Source: an uncultured Clostridium sp. (GTDB taxonomy: Bacteria > Bacillota > Clostridia > Clostridiales > Clostridiaceae). Taken from it: DNA of 64,000 nucleotides. Every line of letters begins with the position of its first letter. Position 1 is the first letter of the stretch. Shown here piece by piece: positions 27,652-35,708 of this stretch. The stretch is from positions 17,160 to 81,159 of the forward strand of contig UQBY01000016.1 in assembly GCA_900539375.1 (NCBI GenBank), given 5' to 3'. The notes beneath the pieces are model-generated. The model did not search any database, was not told the DNA's origin, and saw nothing but the letters and a program-made list of their open reading frames with translations. Made by a program: the position numbers and the translations under genes.

Positions 27652-27744
27652 AAATTATCTTAGATTTCTTATTTTATGAAACAACCACTTAGAGCCTGTC
27701 CACCAAAACAGCTAAATAACATAAGGAACTTAAGATTTTTTTAT
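27652..27744 (+). repeat. Short copy of a dispersed inverted-arm repeat
   Basis: Imperfect terminal arms ATCTTAGATTTCTTAT (near 27657) and, in complement, ATCTTAAGTTCCTTAT (near 27736). The inside contains AGAGCCTGT and AAATAACATAAGGAA. The same ordered blocks occur in the longer element at 60187-60348 read on its minus strand, so this is an internally deleted relative. It abuts the stop codon of the TPR-like gene. Confidence 0.6.
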
Positions 27745-28607
27745 TTTATATTTTTCACACTTTCTGCAACCTTTTTATTAAAATCATATAAGTCATCTAA
27801 TTGTTTTATCATAATGTACTGGTTTGGACGACATAAAGATTTTGCTTTTTTTCTAAGGCTATCCATTTCTCGTACTATCATCTCTTTTATAGGTTTAGAT
27901 ACATTTTTATCTTTTGTAAACTCTGCTAATAATATACATCTAGTTAAATACCATCTTGGATTTTCAGGGTCTAAATCTATTGCATTTTCTATAAAAAATA
28001 AACAACCTAAAGGATCAGATTTTAAATATTTATTAATTACTCCTCCACATAAGCCCCAATATATAGCTTTATTAGGATTTGCTTTTATTGCTCCATAATA
28101 GCCTGTAATTACCTGTTCAAAGTGTTTAGCATTTAAGGCAAGTTCTGCCACTTCAAACTGTGCTTGGGCTTGTTCTTCCCCTGTTGTTTCTTCTATTCTT
28201 TTCATTAAATCTTTTATATATTCTTTAAATTTTTCATCATTATGTTCCATAAGAACTTTATTTTGTTTTTCTATTTCTTTATACCAGCCATCATTACCTT
28301 CAACACTTTGTGTATATGTATAATCATTTGGTTGTGGTAATTTTAAATCAAAAAATTTAGTATTATTTAATCTTCCAAACCAACCTGCTGCTATATCTTT
28401 ATCTTCTTGAGAACTTTCTTTATTGAAAACGACTTCTTTAAAGAGTTTATAACTTTTATTAGGTTCTCCTTTTATTAAGTGGCATAATGCATATATTGTA
28501 TTTACTTTTATATCCCCACCATATTTTTTTTCACATTCTAATACTTCATCTATGTTTTTTAATGACCAATTTAACATCACTTCTGCATTTTGTGCTTCTG
28601 TTAACAT
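27741..28607 (-). CDS. TPR-like protein of unknown function
   Basis: 288 residues from the ATG at 28607, with AGGGGTGG just upstream; a GTG at 28616 would overlap that ribosome site. Helical and soluble. The segment ITGYYGAIKANPNKAIYWGLCGG followed by FFIENAIDLDPENPRWYLTR (about 175-240) has the spacing of tetratricopeptide repeats. No enzymatic motif is visible. Probably a cytoplasmic scaffolding protein; no function assigned. Confidence 0.75.
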   Translation of the reverse strand: MLTEAQNAEVMLNWSLKNIDEVLECEKKYGGDIKVNTIYALCHLIKGEPNKSYKLFKEVVFNKESSQEDKDIAAGWFGRLNNTKFFDLKLPQPNDYTYTQSVEGNDGWYKEIEKQNKVLMEHNDEKFKEYIKDLMKRIEETTGEEQAQAQFEVAELALNAKHFEQVITGYYGAIKANPNKAIYWGLCGGVINKYLKSDPLGCLFFIENAIDLDPENPRWYLTRCILLAEFTKDKNVSKPIKEMIVREMDSLRKKAKSLCRPNQYIMIKQLDDLYDFNKKVAESVKNIK

Positions 28608-28760
28608 TTTTTCCACCCCTTATTATCTTTTATTTAATTATACTATAAGTTTCAAATTAAACCTAATAAATTTTTCAAAAATTCTATAAATAATGCTATA
28701 CTTTATAAATAATTTTTACTATAATTAATTTTATATATATTTTAGGAGGCGTACATATAT

Positions 28761-29189
28761 ATGTTATATGGTTCTTATGGATTTGATTTATTATCACTAT
28801 TTTTATTAATATTAGGAAGTTTATTTAATTTTAGCAAATATACATCACCTTTAGGCTTGTTAATTTTTATTGTAGTTCTTTTTAGAGCTTTTTCAAAAAA
28901 TATTTTTAAACGTACAAATGAACTAAATAAATTTATTGATTTTTTTAATAAACTTTTAAGAAAATTTAACAAGGAAATTCCTTATAATCTTCCTAGAGTA
29001 ACCTTTGATTCCTTTTCTTCATCTTTTAGTATTTTAAAAAATAACATAAATCAAAAAATTCAATACAAAAAACAATATAAGATTTTAAAATGTCCAAAAT
29101 GTAAGCAAAAACTTAGAGTTCCTAGAGGAAAAGGGAAAATAACTGTTACTTGTAAAAGATGCTGCCATGAATTTCATGCAAAAAGTTAA
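28761..29189 (+). CDS. Membrane protein with C-terminal zinc ribbon
   Basis: 142 residues. Two N-terminal hydrophobic segments (about 5-45) are followed by a basic linker and a C-terminal CPKC...CKRC zinc ribbon (residues about 112-135; KCPKCKQKLRVPRGKGKI), a motif shared with small MJ0042/YgiT-type ribbons. AGGAGG at 28743-28748 supports the ATG. The topology resembles the zinc-ribbon rhomboid-operon proteins of clostridia. Function unknown. Confidence 0.75.
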   Translation: MLYGSYGFDLLSLFLLILGSLFNFSKYTSPLGLLIFIVVLFRAFSKNIFKRTNELNKFIDFFNKLLRKFNKEIPYNLPRVTFDSFSSSFSILKNNINQKIQYKKQYKILKCPKCKQKLRVPRGKGKITVTCKRCCHEFHAKS

Positions 29190-29201
29190 ATATATTTTTC
29201 T

Positions 29202-29252
29202 AAATAGAAATAGGACTAAAGCTTAATAAGCTCTAGTCCTATTTCTATTAGA
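29202..29252. terminator. Terminator between zinc-ribbon gene and BlaI-type gene
   Basis: TAGAAATAGGACTA (29205-29218) pairs with TAGTCCTATTTCTA further on, with an inner AAGCTTA hairpin; convergent genes on each side. Confidence 0.75.
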
Positions 29253-29263
29253 TAATAAATTTA

Positions 29264-29632
29264 TTATTTATTATCTAATATATTTTTTAAATTTTCTAAT
29301 TCTTTATTATCAATTTTTTCATAAGCTCCTAGTGCAGCAAATAAACTTCTTAATGAACCATCATGAACATTTGTTAAAAAGTCTTCTGTAGCTAATTTAA
29401 GATAATCTTTTTCGTTAACTAAAGCTGTATAATGAGTTAATCTAAATTCTTTTTTAGCTTCAATAAATCCTTTTTCAGCAAGTCTTGATAATAATGTTAA
29501 TGTAGTTGTTCTCTTCCAGCCATTTTTTTCTTCCATAGCTTCAACTACTTCTTTTGATGAAACTCCATCCCCTAATTTCCAAATGGATTTCATAACATCT
29601 AATTCAGATTTTGGTAACTTCTTTATTTGCAT
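29264..29632 (-). CDS. BlaI/MecI/CopY family transcriptional repressor
   Basis: 122-residue winged-helix repressor: LPKSELDVMKSIWKLGDGVSSKEVVEAM, then WKRTTTLTLLSRLAEKGF, is the DNA-binding domain, followed by the dimerisation helix. Family members repress beta-lactamase, mecA or copper genes. No BlaR1-type sensor protease or target resistance gene is adjacent, so the inducing signal is unknown. Confidence 0.9.
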   Translation of the reverse strand: MQIKKLPKSELDVMKSIWKLGDGVSSKEVVEAMEEKNGWKRTTTLTLLSRLAEKGFIEAKKEFRLTHYTALVNEKDYLKLATEDFLTNVHDGSLRSLFAALGAYEKIDNKELENLKNILDNK

Positions 29633-29727
29633 GAATATCCCACCTTCACTATATTAATAATTCCACTATATGTTATCATATTTTTCAATAATAAACAATT
29701 TTTATTATTGTATTTCCTATTTTTATT

Positions 29728-30222
29728 TTATCTGTTGTCTACTTTTTCTGGATATAAATCATGGTTCATCATTCTATAATTTGCCATTTCTTCATATTTT
29801 GTTCCTTTTATTCCATAATTACAATATGGGTCTATACTTATTCCTCCTCTTGGAGTAAATTTTCCCCAAACTTCAATATATTTAGGCTCCATAAGCTTAA
29901 TTAAATCTTTCATTATTATATTTATACAATCTTCATGGAAATCTCCATGGTTTCTAAAGCTAAATAAATATAATTTTAATGACTTACTTTCTACCATTTT
30001 AATATTAGGAATATAACTTATATATATAGTAGCAAAGTCAGGTTGACCTGTAATTGGACAAAGGCTTGTAAATTCTGGGCAGTTAAACTTTACAAAATAA
30101 TCATTATCAGGATGTTTATTTATAAATGTTTCTAATACTTCTGGATTATACCCAAAATCATACTTTGTTCCTTGATTTCCAAGAAGGCTTAATCCTTCTA
30201 ATTCTTTACTTTGTCTTCCCAT
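29728..30222 (-). CDS. queF: preQ0 reductase (NADPH-dependent 7-cyano-7-deazaguanine reductase)
   Basis: 164-residue type I QueF reducing the preQ0 nitrile to preQ1 with NADPH. The catalytic cysteine is in FNCPEFTSLCPITGQPDF (near 48-65), followed by the QueF motif ESKSLKLYLFSFRNH. It is the last gene of the que operon, adjoining queC without spacing. Confidence 0.96.
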   Translation of the reverse strand: MGRQSKELEGLSLLGNQGTKYDFGYNPEVLETFINKHPDNDYFVKFNCPEFTSLCPITGQPDFATIYISYIPNIKMVESKSLKLYLFSFRNHGDFHEDCINIIMKDLIKLMEPKYIEVWGKFTPRGGISIDPYCNYGIKGTKYEEMANYRMMNHDLYPEKVDNR

Positions 30223-30888
30223 TTAATTTTTCTCCTTTTTGCTTTCTAAATATTTTAAAAGACCATGTTTTCTAAGCTTACAAGCTGGACATTCTCCACA
30301 TCCATCTCCAATTATTCCATTATAGCAAGTAAGGGTTTTTTCTCTTACATAATCAAGCTTTCCAAATTCATCTGCCATTTTCCATGTTTCTGCTTTATCT
30401 ATCCACATAAGAGGAGTATGTACTACAAATTCATAGTCCATAGCAAGATTTAATGTTACATTTAATGATTTTATAAATATATCTCTACAATCTGGATATC
30501 CACTAAAGTCTGTTTCACATACACCTGTTACTATATGCCTTGCACCTTTAACCTTTGCTAAAACTGCTGCAAAAGTTAAAAATAGCATATTACGTCCCTC
30601 TACAAAAGTTGATGGAAGTCCTCCATTTTCTCCTGCTTTAACATCTATGTCATTACGAGTTAAAGCATTTGGTGCAAGTTGATTTAAAAGCTCCATATCA
30701 AGAATATGATGTTCAACTCCTAAATCTTTTGCTATATTTTTTGCACATTCAATTTCAAGTTTATGTCTTTGATTATAATTAAAAGTTACTGCTATAACCT
30801 TGTCAAACCTTCTAAGTGCCCATAATAAACAAGTTGTAGAGTCTTGTCCACCACTAAAAACTACTACAGCATTATTATTTTTATCCAT
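30223..30888 (-). CDS. queC: 7-cyano-7-deazaguanine synthase
   Basis: 221-residue ATP-dependent ligase making preQ0 from 7-carboxy-7-deazaguanine and ammonia. The PP-loop VVFSGGQDSTTCL is at residues 9-21 and the zinc site CGECPACKLRKHG is near the C terminus. Member of the que operon. Confidence 0.96.
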   Translation of the reverse strand: MDKNNNAVVVFSGGQDSTTCLLWALRRFDKVIAVTFNYNQRHKLEIECAKNIAKDLGVEHHILDMELLNQLAPNALTRNDIDVKAGENGGLPSTFVEGRNMLFLTFAAVLAKVKGARHIVTGVCETDFSGYPDCRDIFIKSLNVTLNLAMDYEFVVHTPLMWIDKAETWKMADEFGKLDYVREKTLTCYNGIIGDGCGECPACKLRKHGLLKYLESKKEKN

Positions 30889-30898
30889 AAAAATCCTC

Positions 30899-31492
30899 CT
30901 AGTCTCTCATTAGTAAAATAGCTTCTTGTCTTAGCATTGAGTCCTCTTCAAACTTTCCTGTAAAGGTAGTTGTTGTTGTTAATGTTCCTGGCTTTTTTAT
31001 TCCTCTTGCAGTCATACAGCTATGTTCCCCTGTAATTAAAACTGCTACATCCTTAGTTTCTGTAATCATTGAAACTATTTCAGAAATATCACTTCCTATA
31101 CGTTCTTGAAGTTGAAGCCTTTTTCCTACCATATCTGCAATTCTTGCTATTTTACTTAATCCTATTATTTTTTCTTTAGGAATATATGCAACAGAAACCT
31201 TCATATTATACATAAGAGCTAAATGATGTTCACAATAGCTATGTATTGGAATATTTTTTACTATTACCATATTTTTATGAGTATCTACATAATCCTCTTC
31301 TTCAAAGGTTGTTCCAAACATTTTTGCTATTTCTTCATTAGTATAAGTCATTCCTTCAAAAACTTCATTATACATCTTTGCAACTCTTTTTGGAGTGTCT
31401 TTTAACCCTTCTCTATTAGGGTCATCTCCTAGAGCTATTAGTATTTCTCTTATACATTCTTGTATTTTTTCAGTATCTATTTGTTTTTTCAT
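30899..31492 (-). CDS. folE: GTP cyclohydrolase I
   Basis: 197-residue enzyme converting GTP to dihydroneopterin triphosphate. Zinc and substrate motifs are IPIHSYCEHHLALMYN (near 82-97), GLSKIARI and LQERIGSDI, then GEHSCMTARGI with the second zinc cysteine. Lying inside the que operon, it supplies QueD's substrate; it could also serve folate synthesis. Confidence 0.96.
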   Translation of the reverse strand: MKKQIDTEKIQECIREILIALGDDPNREGLKDTPKRVAKMYNEVFEGMTYTNEEIAKMFGTTFEEEDYVDTHKNMVIVKNIPIHSYCEHHLALMYNMKVSVAYIPKEKIIGLSKIARIADMVGKRLQLQERIGSDISEIVSMITETKDVAVLITGEHSCMTARGIKKPGTLTTTTTFTGKFEEDSMLRQEAILLMRD

Positions 31493-31498
31493 TATTAT

Positions 31499-32161
31499 TT
31501 ATACACCTCTTGTATCTTTATTCCATACAATTTTATGTAATTGAATTTGAAATCTAACTCTATTTAGATTTTTTTCTTTCATAAATTCAATAACATCTTC
31601 TAGTTTTATTTCACCAAATACTGGACTAAAATAAACTAAACACCTTTTATCTAAATCATATTCTTTTATAATACCATAAGCAACCTTTAAGTCCTCCATA
31701 TTTCCTAAAACAAATTTATATACATCTTTATTTTCAACTATTTTTAGATTATTTTTATTCATTTTATTAGTCATTTTACTGCTTGGAAGCTTATAATCCA
31801 ATATATAAACTATATTTTTATATTTTTTCTTAAAAGGTTCTATATCAACAGAGCCATTAGTTTCTATATGAACTTTAAGATTTTCATCTTTATCTAAAAG
31901 TCCTAAAAGTTCATCTATTCCTTCTTGAATTAATGGTTCTCCTCCTGTTAGTGTAACATTTATAGCATTATTTTTCTTTATATATTTGTATATTTCTTTT
32001 GCACTTAAAACTTCTTTTATACCCTCTTTTTCAAAAGAATAAGTAGTATCACACCAAGAGCATCTTAAATTACACCCTTGAAATCTTATAAATGTAGCAA
32101 GTTCTCCTGCTGTTGGTCCTTCTCCATCTATTGATAAGAATTTTTCTATTATATTAAACAT
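31499..32161 (-). CDS. queE: 7-carboxy-7-deazaguanine synthase (radical SAM)
   Basis: 220 residues from the ATG at 32161, preceded by GGAGG nine bases away; an in-frame upstream ATG at 32185 lies inside queD and has no such site. The radical SAM cluster CX3CX2C is in GCNLRCSWCDTTYSF, followed by VTLTGGEPLIQ. It contracts carboxytetrahydropterin to the deazaguanine ring. Confidence 0.95.
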   Translation of the reverse strand: MFNIIEKFLSIDGEGPTAGELATFIRFQGCNLRCSWCDTTYSFEKEGIKEVLSAKEIYKYIKKNNAINVTLTGGEPLIQEGIDELLGLLDKDENLKVHIETNGSVDIEPFKKKYKNIVYILDYKLPSSKMTNKMNKNNLKIVENKDVYKFVLGNMEDLKVAYGIIKEYDLDKRCLVYFSPVFGEIKLEDVIEFMKEKNLNRVRFQIQLHKIVWNKDTRGV

Positions 32162-32163
32162 TT

Positions 32164-32592
32164 TTACTCCTCCGTATATATACAACTATTATTTGGAGTT
32201 TCAAATAATTCTACTTCATATACTTTAAAACCTTTTGCCTTTAGCTTGTTAAATATTTCTCTAGACATTTCTTCAGCTGTTGGTCTATAAGGTACAAATA
32301 CTATTTTAAAATCATTTTGAAGTTCTTTTAATTTTTCTGCTAAAGCCTTTCCTTCTTCGTTTTCTTCTATTATAAATTTATGGTCATAACCTTCTGCAAT
32401 TTCCTTTAAAGCATTTTTAAAATTTCCAAAATCATCAACCATGCCTCTAAGCTGACCTTCTTTATGAAGCTTTTCTGATTTTATCTTTGCTATAAGCTTA
32501 TACCTATGTCCATGAATATTAGAACACTTTCCTATATATCCACTTAAATAATGTGCTGTATCAAATTCAACTTGACTTTTTATCTTAAACAT
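32164..32592 (-). CDS. queD: 6-carboxytetrahydropterin synthase
   Basis: 142 residues from the ATG at 32592, with GGGAGAGAG just upstream. Zinc histidines are in DTAHYLSGY and NIHGHRYKL; the catalytic cysteine is in GKCSNIHGH. First gene of queD-queE-folE-queC-queF, a complete GTP-to-preQ1 pathway, downstream of a preQ1 riboswitch. Confidence 0.95.
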   Translation of the reverse strand: MFKIKSQVEFDTAHYLSGYIGKCSNIHGHRYKLIAKIKSEKLHKEGQLRGMVDDFGNFKNALKEIAEGYDHKFIIEENEEGKALAEKLKELQNDFKIVFVPYRPTAEEMSREIFNKLKAKGFKVYEVELFETPNNSCIYTEE

Positions 32593-32640
32593 AAATACTC
32601 TCTCTCCCATGTATTGTTTTTCTTGTTAATTTTAAACCAT

Positions 32641-32720
32641 CAAGATAAATCTTTTTTTACATAGCAAAAAAAGATTTATCTTGTTGTAACTAATATTTCT
32701 AGCACAACAAAATAAATCTT
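32641..32720 (-). promoter_or_regulatory. Expression platform of the preQ1 riboswitch: alternative hairpins
   Basis: In transcription order three segments occur: A (32720-32704), B (32687-32666) and C (32658-32641). A pairs with B over 17 bases with one wobble, and B's last bases are seven U, forming an intrinsic terminator. B alternatively pairs with C over 17-18 bases, which lacks a U-tail. The A-B loop also contains TTAGTTAC, complementary to CAACTAA immediately 3' of the aptamer, a plausible antiterminator link. Confidence 0.6.
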
Positions 32721-32742
32721 AATAACTTTTAAAATTTTAGTT

Positions 32743-32785
32743 GCCTAGTTTTATTTATAGACAGGATGGTCCAAACGAACTGTCT
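32743..32785 (-). promoter_or_regulatory. preQ1-I riboswitch aptamer
   Basis: Minus strand: GACAG (32784-32780) and CTGTC (32764-32760) form P1; the loop carries TTCGTTTGGACCATC, and an A-rich tail ATAAATAAAACTAGG follows, as in class I preQ1 aptamers (hairpin plus A-rich tail ending in CUA). It lies about 150 bases upstream of queD, the first gene of the preQ1 operon. A possible promoter TTGCAA-18-TATAAA is at 32849-32820. Confidence 0.8.
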
Positions 32786-32851
32786 TATTTAATTTTACTT
32801 TGTAACTTTAACATATTTTTTTATATTCTGCAAATAATTATTTTTGCAAGG

Positions 32852-33700
32852 CTAAAAGCTTCTTCCTCCTCCCCCATAAGAAGAACCTCCTCCACTACTT
32901 GAACTTCCTGAAGAAGAACTTGAACTTTTTTCAATTTTTGTTTTAGTAACATTTTTATGAGTAAATATATCACTTCTTGAGTTTCTTTTTATTGAATTAA
33001 CATTTAAATAAGTTTCTGGAGTAGTTGTTTTTTTACCACCAAAATTAAATATAAATATTAAAAATATTATTAAAGTAACTACTAAAGAAAATCCCCATTT
33101 AAAGTACCATTTTGTTAAAAATATTGGAACACTATCTGAAACATTCATATACTTTTCTATTCCCTTAATAAATTCATTACATGAACCATAATAATTTAAT
33201 TCTGAATCCTCTGTTAATATATTATAAATATTATCTAATACTGAATCTATTCTACTTTCAGAAAAGTAATCTTTTGCATCCTTAGCAGTTGTCATCCAAA
33301 GTTCTCTATTTCCTGTAACAGATTTATCTAAGCTTATTAAATATAAAAGACCTGTTCCATCAGAATCTTCATATCCAAAATCATGGCTTTTATAAAAATC
33401 CTCTGCATATTCTCTTGGTTGTTTTCCTTCTGCATCATTTGTTGTTACAATTACTATATCAACCTGTTTTTCTTTTGAAACTTTATTCATATATTCTTTT
33501 AAAGACTTTTCTTCTGTTTCAGTTAAAATATCTGCTTCATCAAATATTCTTTCATCAGTTACAATTAAGCCTTCATTATTTCTAGTTTCAACTTTACTTC
33601 TTAAAATTTCATTTGAATCATTTCCAAAGGCAGTAATTCCTATAAAACTTATAGCTATTAAAACATAGATAATTATCATTGTTACTTTAAACTTTTTCAT
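32852..33700 (-). CDS. TPM-domain membrane protein
   Basis: 282 residues. A signal/anchor helix (about 5-25) is followed by an extracellular TPM domain (ILTETEEKSLKEYMNKVSKE, then VDIVIVTTND and EDSDGTGLLYLIS), a second membrane helix near 205-225, and a C-terminal low-complexity S/G tail ending GGSSYGGGGRSF. TPM domains are found in YgcG-type proteins and photosystem maturation factors. It overlaps the upstream zinc-ribbon gene by one base (TAATG), so the two probably act together at the membrane. Confidence 0.9.
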   Translation of the reverse strand: MKKFKVTMIIIYVLIAISFIGITAFGNDSNEILRSKVETRNNEGLIVTDERIFDEADILTETEEKSLKEYMNKVSKEKQVDIVIVTTNDAEGKQPREYAEDFYKSHDFGYEDSDGTGLLYLISLDKSVTGNRELWMTTAKDAKDYFSESRIDSVLDNIYNILTEDSELNYYGSCNEFIKGIEKYMNVSDSVPIFLTKWYFKWGFSLVVTLIIFLIFIFNFGGKKTTTPETYLNVNSIKRNSRSDIFTHKNVTKTKIEKSSSSSSGSSSSGGGSSYGGGGRSF

Positions 33701-34731
33701 TAAAACCCTCCCCCTAATGCATATACTAAAATATATACAATTAATAATATTGCTATAAATAATGTTACAAATACTATAATTGCCTTAGAAGTACTTATAG
33801 GAGGTTTTCCTGCTATCTTTCCAGTTTGTCCATTCATTGCAAATACATATTCTTTTCCTTTATATGTATAATTATATAACCATACTGGTAATAAAGAATA
33901 CTCTATTTTTGTTGACTGAGCTGTTTCATTTCTATGAATAACATTTATTGATGAATATCCTATTATATCATTTCTTGCTACATTATAAGCTCCATCTTTT
34001 GCTTCCTTTCTAGCTTTTTCTATAAGGTCTTCAGATTTATAATTAAATTTTTCTGCCATATATCCTGACAAATATCCCATTTCAAAATCTTTTAAACCAC
34101 TATAATTAAATGGTTCAAGCTTTGCCATAAGTTCATCATCCATTTTAATTGATGAATCTAATGGAATTCTGTTAAATTCTGCATCTATATTTCTTGTTAC
34201 CATATAATGAGATGTTTCTGTATATCTATAATCTCCTTTTGTATATGACCTTACCTTAGTACAATCTGCTTTTAAATCTGCATTGGTTTTAAAATCATAT
34301 AACCAAAAAGGCACATAAATTCCTGAAAGCTTTTGAATATTATTAGCATTTAAAAAATCACTTGGAGTAAATAAACCTCCATGACACCATTTTTTTATTT
34401 TATCTAAAGCAAAATCCCTATCATATTTAAAAGGAATAACTGATTGAGGTTTTATTACATTACTTAATCTATCACTTAATATAGTAGCTGTTCCACAATA
34501 AGCACAATAAGTAGCTGCTGTATACTCATCAGTTACAATTTCAGCTCCACAATTAGGACATTCATATACCTTAGTATTATTTAATACTTCATCTTCAGGC
34601 TCTTTCTTTTCTTCTACTTCTACATCCTCAACCTTACATTCATTTCCACAGTAATCACAATGAAGCAATTGTTTTTCTGGGTCAAAGGTCATATTTCCTC
34701 CACAGTTAGGACATTTATATATTAATACCAC
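33700..34731 (-). CDS. Double zinc-ribbon protein with C-terminal membrane anchor
   Basis: 343 residues from a GTG start preceded by GGGGGAG. Two ribbons occur at the N terminus: CPNCGGNMTF...CDYC (about 7-30) and CPNCGAEIVT...CAYC (about 54-78). A folded middle domain with IYVPFWLYDFK and LPVWLYNYTYKGKEYVFAMNG follows, and the protein ends in one hydrophobic helix. The family is annotated as TFIIB-type zinc-ribbon proteins, but the membrane tail argues against a transcription role. Co-translated with the TPM gene. Confidence 0.85.
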   Translation of the reverse strand: MVLIYKCPNCGGNMTFDPEKQLLHCDYCGNECKVEDVEVEEKKEPEDEVLNNTKVYECPNCGAEIVTDEYTAATYCAYCGTATILSDRLSNVIKPQSVIPFKYDRDFALDKIKKWCHGGLFTPSDFLNANNIQKLSGIYVPFWLYDFKTNADLKADCTKVRSYTKGDYRYTETSHYMVTRNIDAEFNRIPLDSSIKMDDELMAKLEPFNYSGLKDFEMGYLSGYMAEKFNYKSEDLIEKARKEAKDGAYNVARNDIIGYSSINVIHRNETAQSTKIEYSLLPVWLYNYTYKGKEYVFAMNGQTGKIAGKPPISTSKAIIVFVTLFIAILLIVYILVYALGGGF

Positions 34732-34815
34732 TTAACTCTCCCCCTATTTTTATAATTTATACTAAAATAATACCATATGATTTAAATTAATTCTTTAAAA
34801 TTTTACAACATTTCA

Positions 34816-35229
34816 TTATGTTTCTAAATTATCCTTAGTTAATCCTGTAGCTATAAAAATTAATAAGCTTGATAAAAATGCCTTAAATCCCTTACATCTT
34901 TCCTTTTTTGTTGACCCTTCTAATGAACTTATATTTTGAAACTCTGAATAATTAATAAGTAAAAATACTCCTGTAGCATAAATATATATTAAATTTGATA
35001 TTTTAGGATAATCACTTAAATCTCCCACTTTCTCTAAATTTTTTGTATTGTTTATACTATCTAAAATTTTTATCCTAGACCATTTTATAAATTCAATATT
35101 TAAAAATATTGCTATTATAACTATATATATAGTTTCTAAAGACAAATTTAAAATATATAACTGTCTATATAAGTCATTTATATCTTCTAAATTCTCTTTA
35201 GCCTTATTTGTTTCATCTTTTTTCTTCAT
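34816..35229 (-). CDS. Small membrane protein of unknown function
   Basis: 137 residues. A charged N terminus (MKKKDETNKAKENLEDIND) is followed by about three hydrophobic segments (28-48, 80-96, 117-133). No recognised domain. Located between the zinc-ribbon gene and glnK, same strand, with its own gap on both sides. Confidence 0.6.
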   Translation of the reverse strand: MKKKDETNKAKENLEDINDLYRQLYILNLSLETIYIVIIAIFLNIEFIKWSRIKILDSINNTKNLEKVGDLSDYPKISNLIYIYATGVFLLINYSEFQNISSLEGSTKKERCKGFKAFLSSLLIFIATGLTKDNLET

Positions 35230-35307
35230 AATATTACCCCTAAATATTACTTATCATATTTATTATATGCCTTTGTATTTTTACTGCTATAAATATCTTT
35301 ACTTAAA

Positions 35308-35352
35308 AAATAAAAAACCTTGGGGAAATTTCAAAATTCCCAAGGTCTTTGT
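35308..35352 (-). terminator. amt-glnK terminator
   Basis: CCTTGGGGAAATT and AATTCCCAAGG (35318-35345) form an imperfect stem. The minus-strand read-out ends GGTTTTTTATTTTTT directly after the glnK stop. Confidence 0.75.
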
Positions 35353-35354
35353 AA

Positions 35355-35693
35355 TTATAAAGCTTTATCGCCCTTTTCTCCTGTACGTATTCTTATACAT
35401 TCTTCTACATTACTTATAAAGATTTTTCCATCTCCCACTTCACCAGTTTTACTTATATCCATTATAAGCTTAACAATTTCATTCACCTTGCTATCTTCTG
35501 CAACCACTTTAATTTCTACCTTTGGAAGAAAATGAACCAAAACCTCATTTCCTCTTATAAATTCTGTCCAGCCATGTTGATTTCCACAACCCATTACTTG
35601 ATTAATTGTTACTCCACCTATTTTTTTCTCTATTAAGGCATCTTTTATATCTTCTAATTTTTCTGGACGAATTATAGCTTCTATTTTTTTCAT
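35355..35693 (-). CDS. glnK: PII nitrogen regulatory protein (GlnK/GlnB type)
   Basis: 112-residue trimeric PII signal protein that binds 2-oxoglutarate and ATP/ADP and controls its cognate ammonium channel. The T-loop region reads GCGNQHGWTEFIRGNEVLVHFLPK. The uridylylation tyrosine Y51 of enteric PII is replaced by valine, so control should be by ligand binding only. The B-loop TGEVGDGKIFI is intact. It follows amt by 15 bases, the classic amtB-glnK pairing. Confidence 0.93.
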   Translation of the reverse strand: MKKIEAIIRPEKLEDIKDALIEKKIGGVTINQVMGCGNQHGWTEFIRGNEVLVHFLPKVEIKVVAEDSKVNEIVKLIMDISKTGEVGDGKIFISNVEECIRIRTGEKGDKAL

Positions 35694-35708
35694 AATTATA
35701 ACCCCCTA

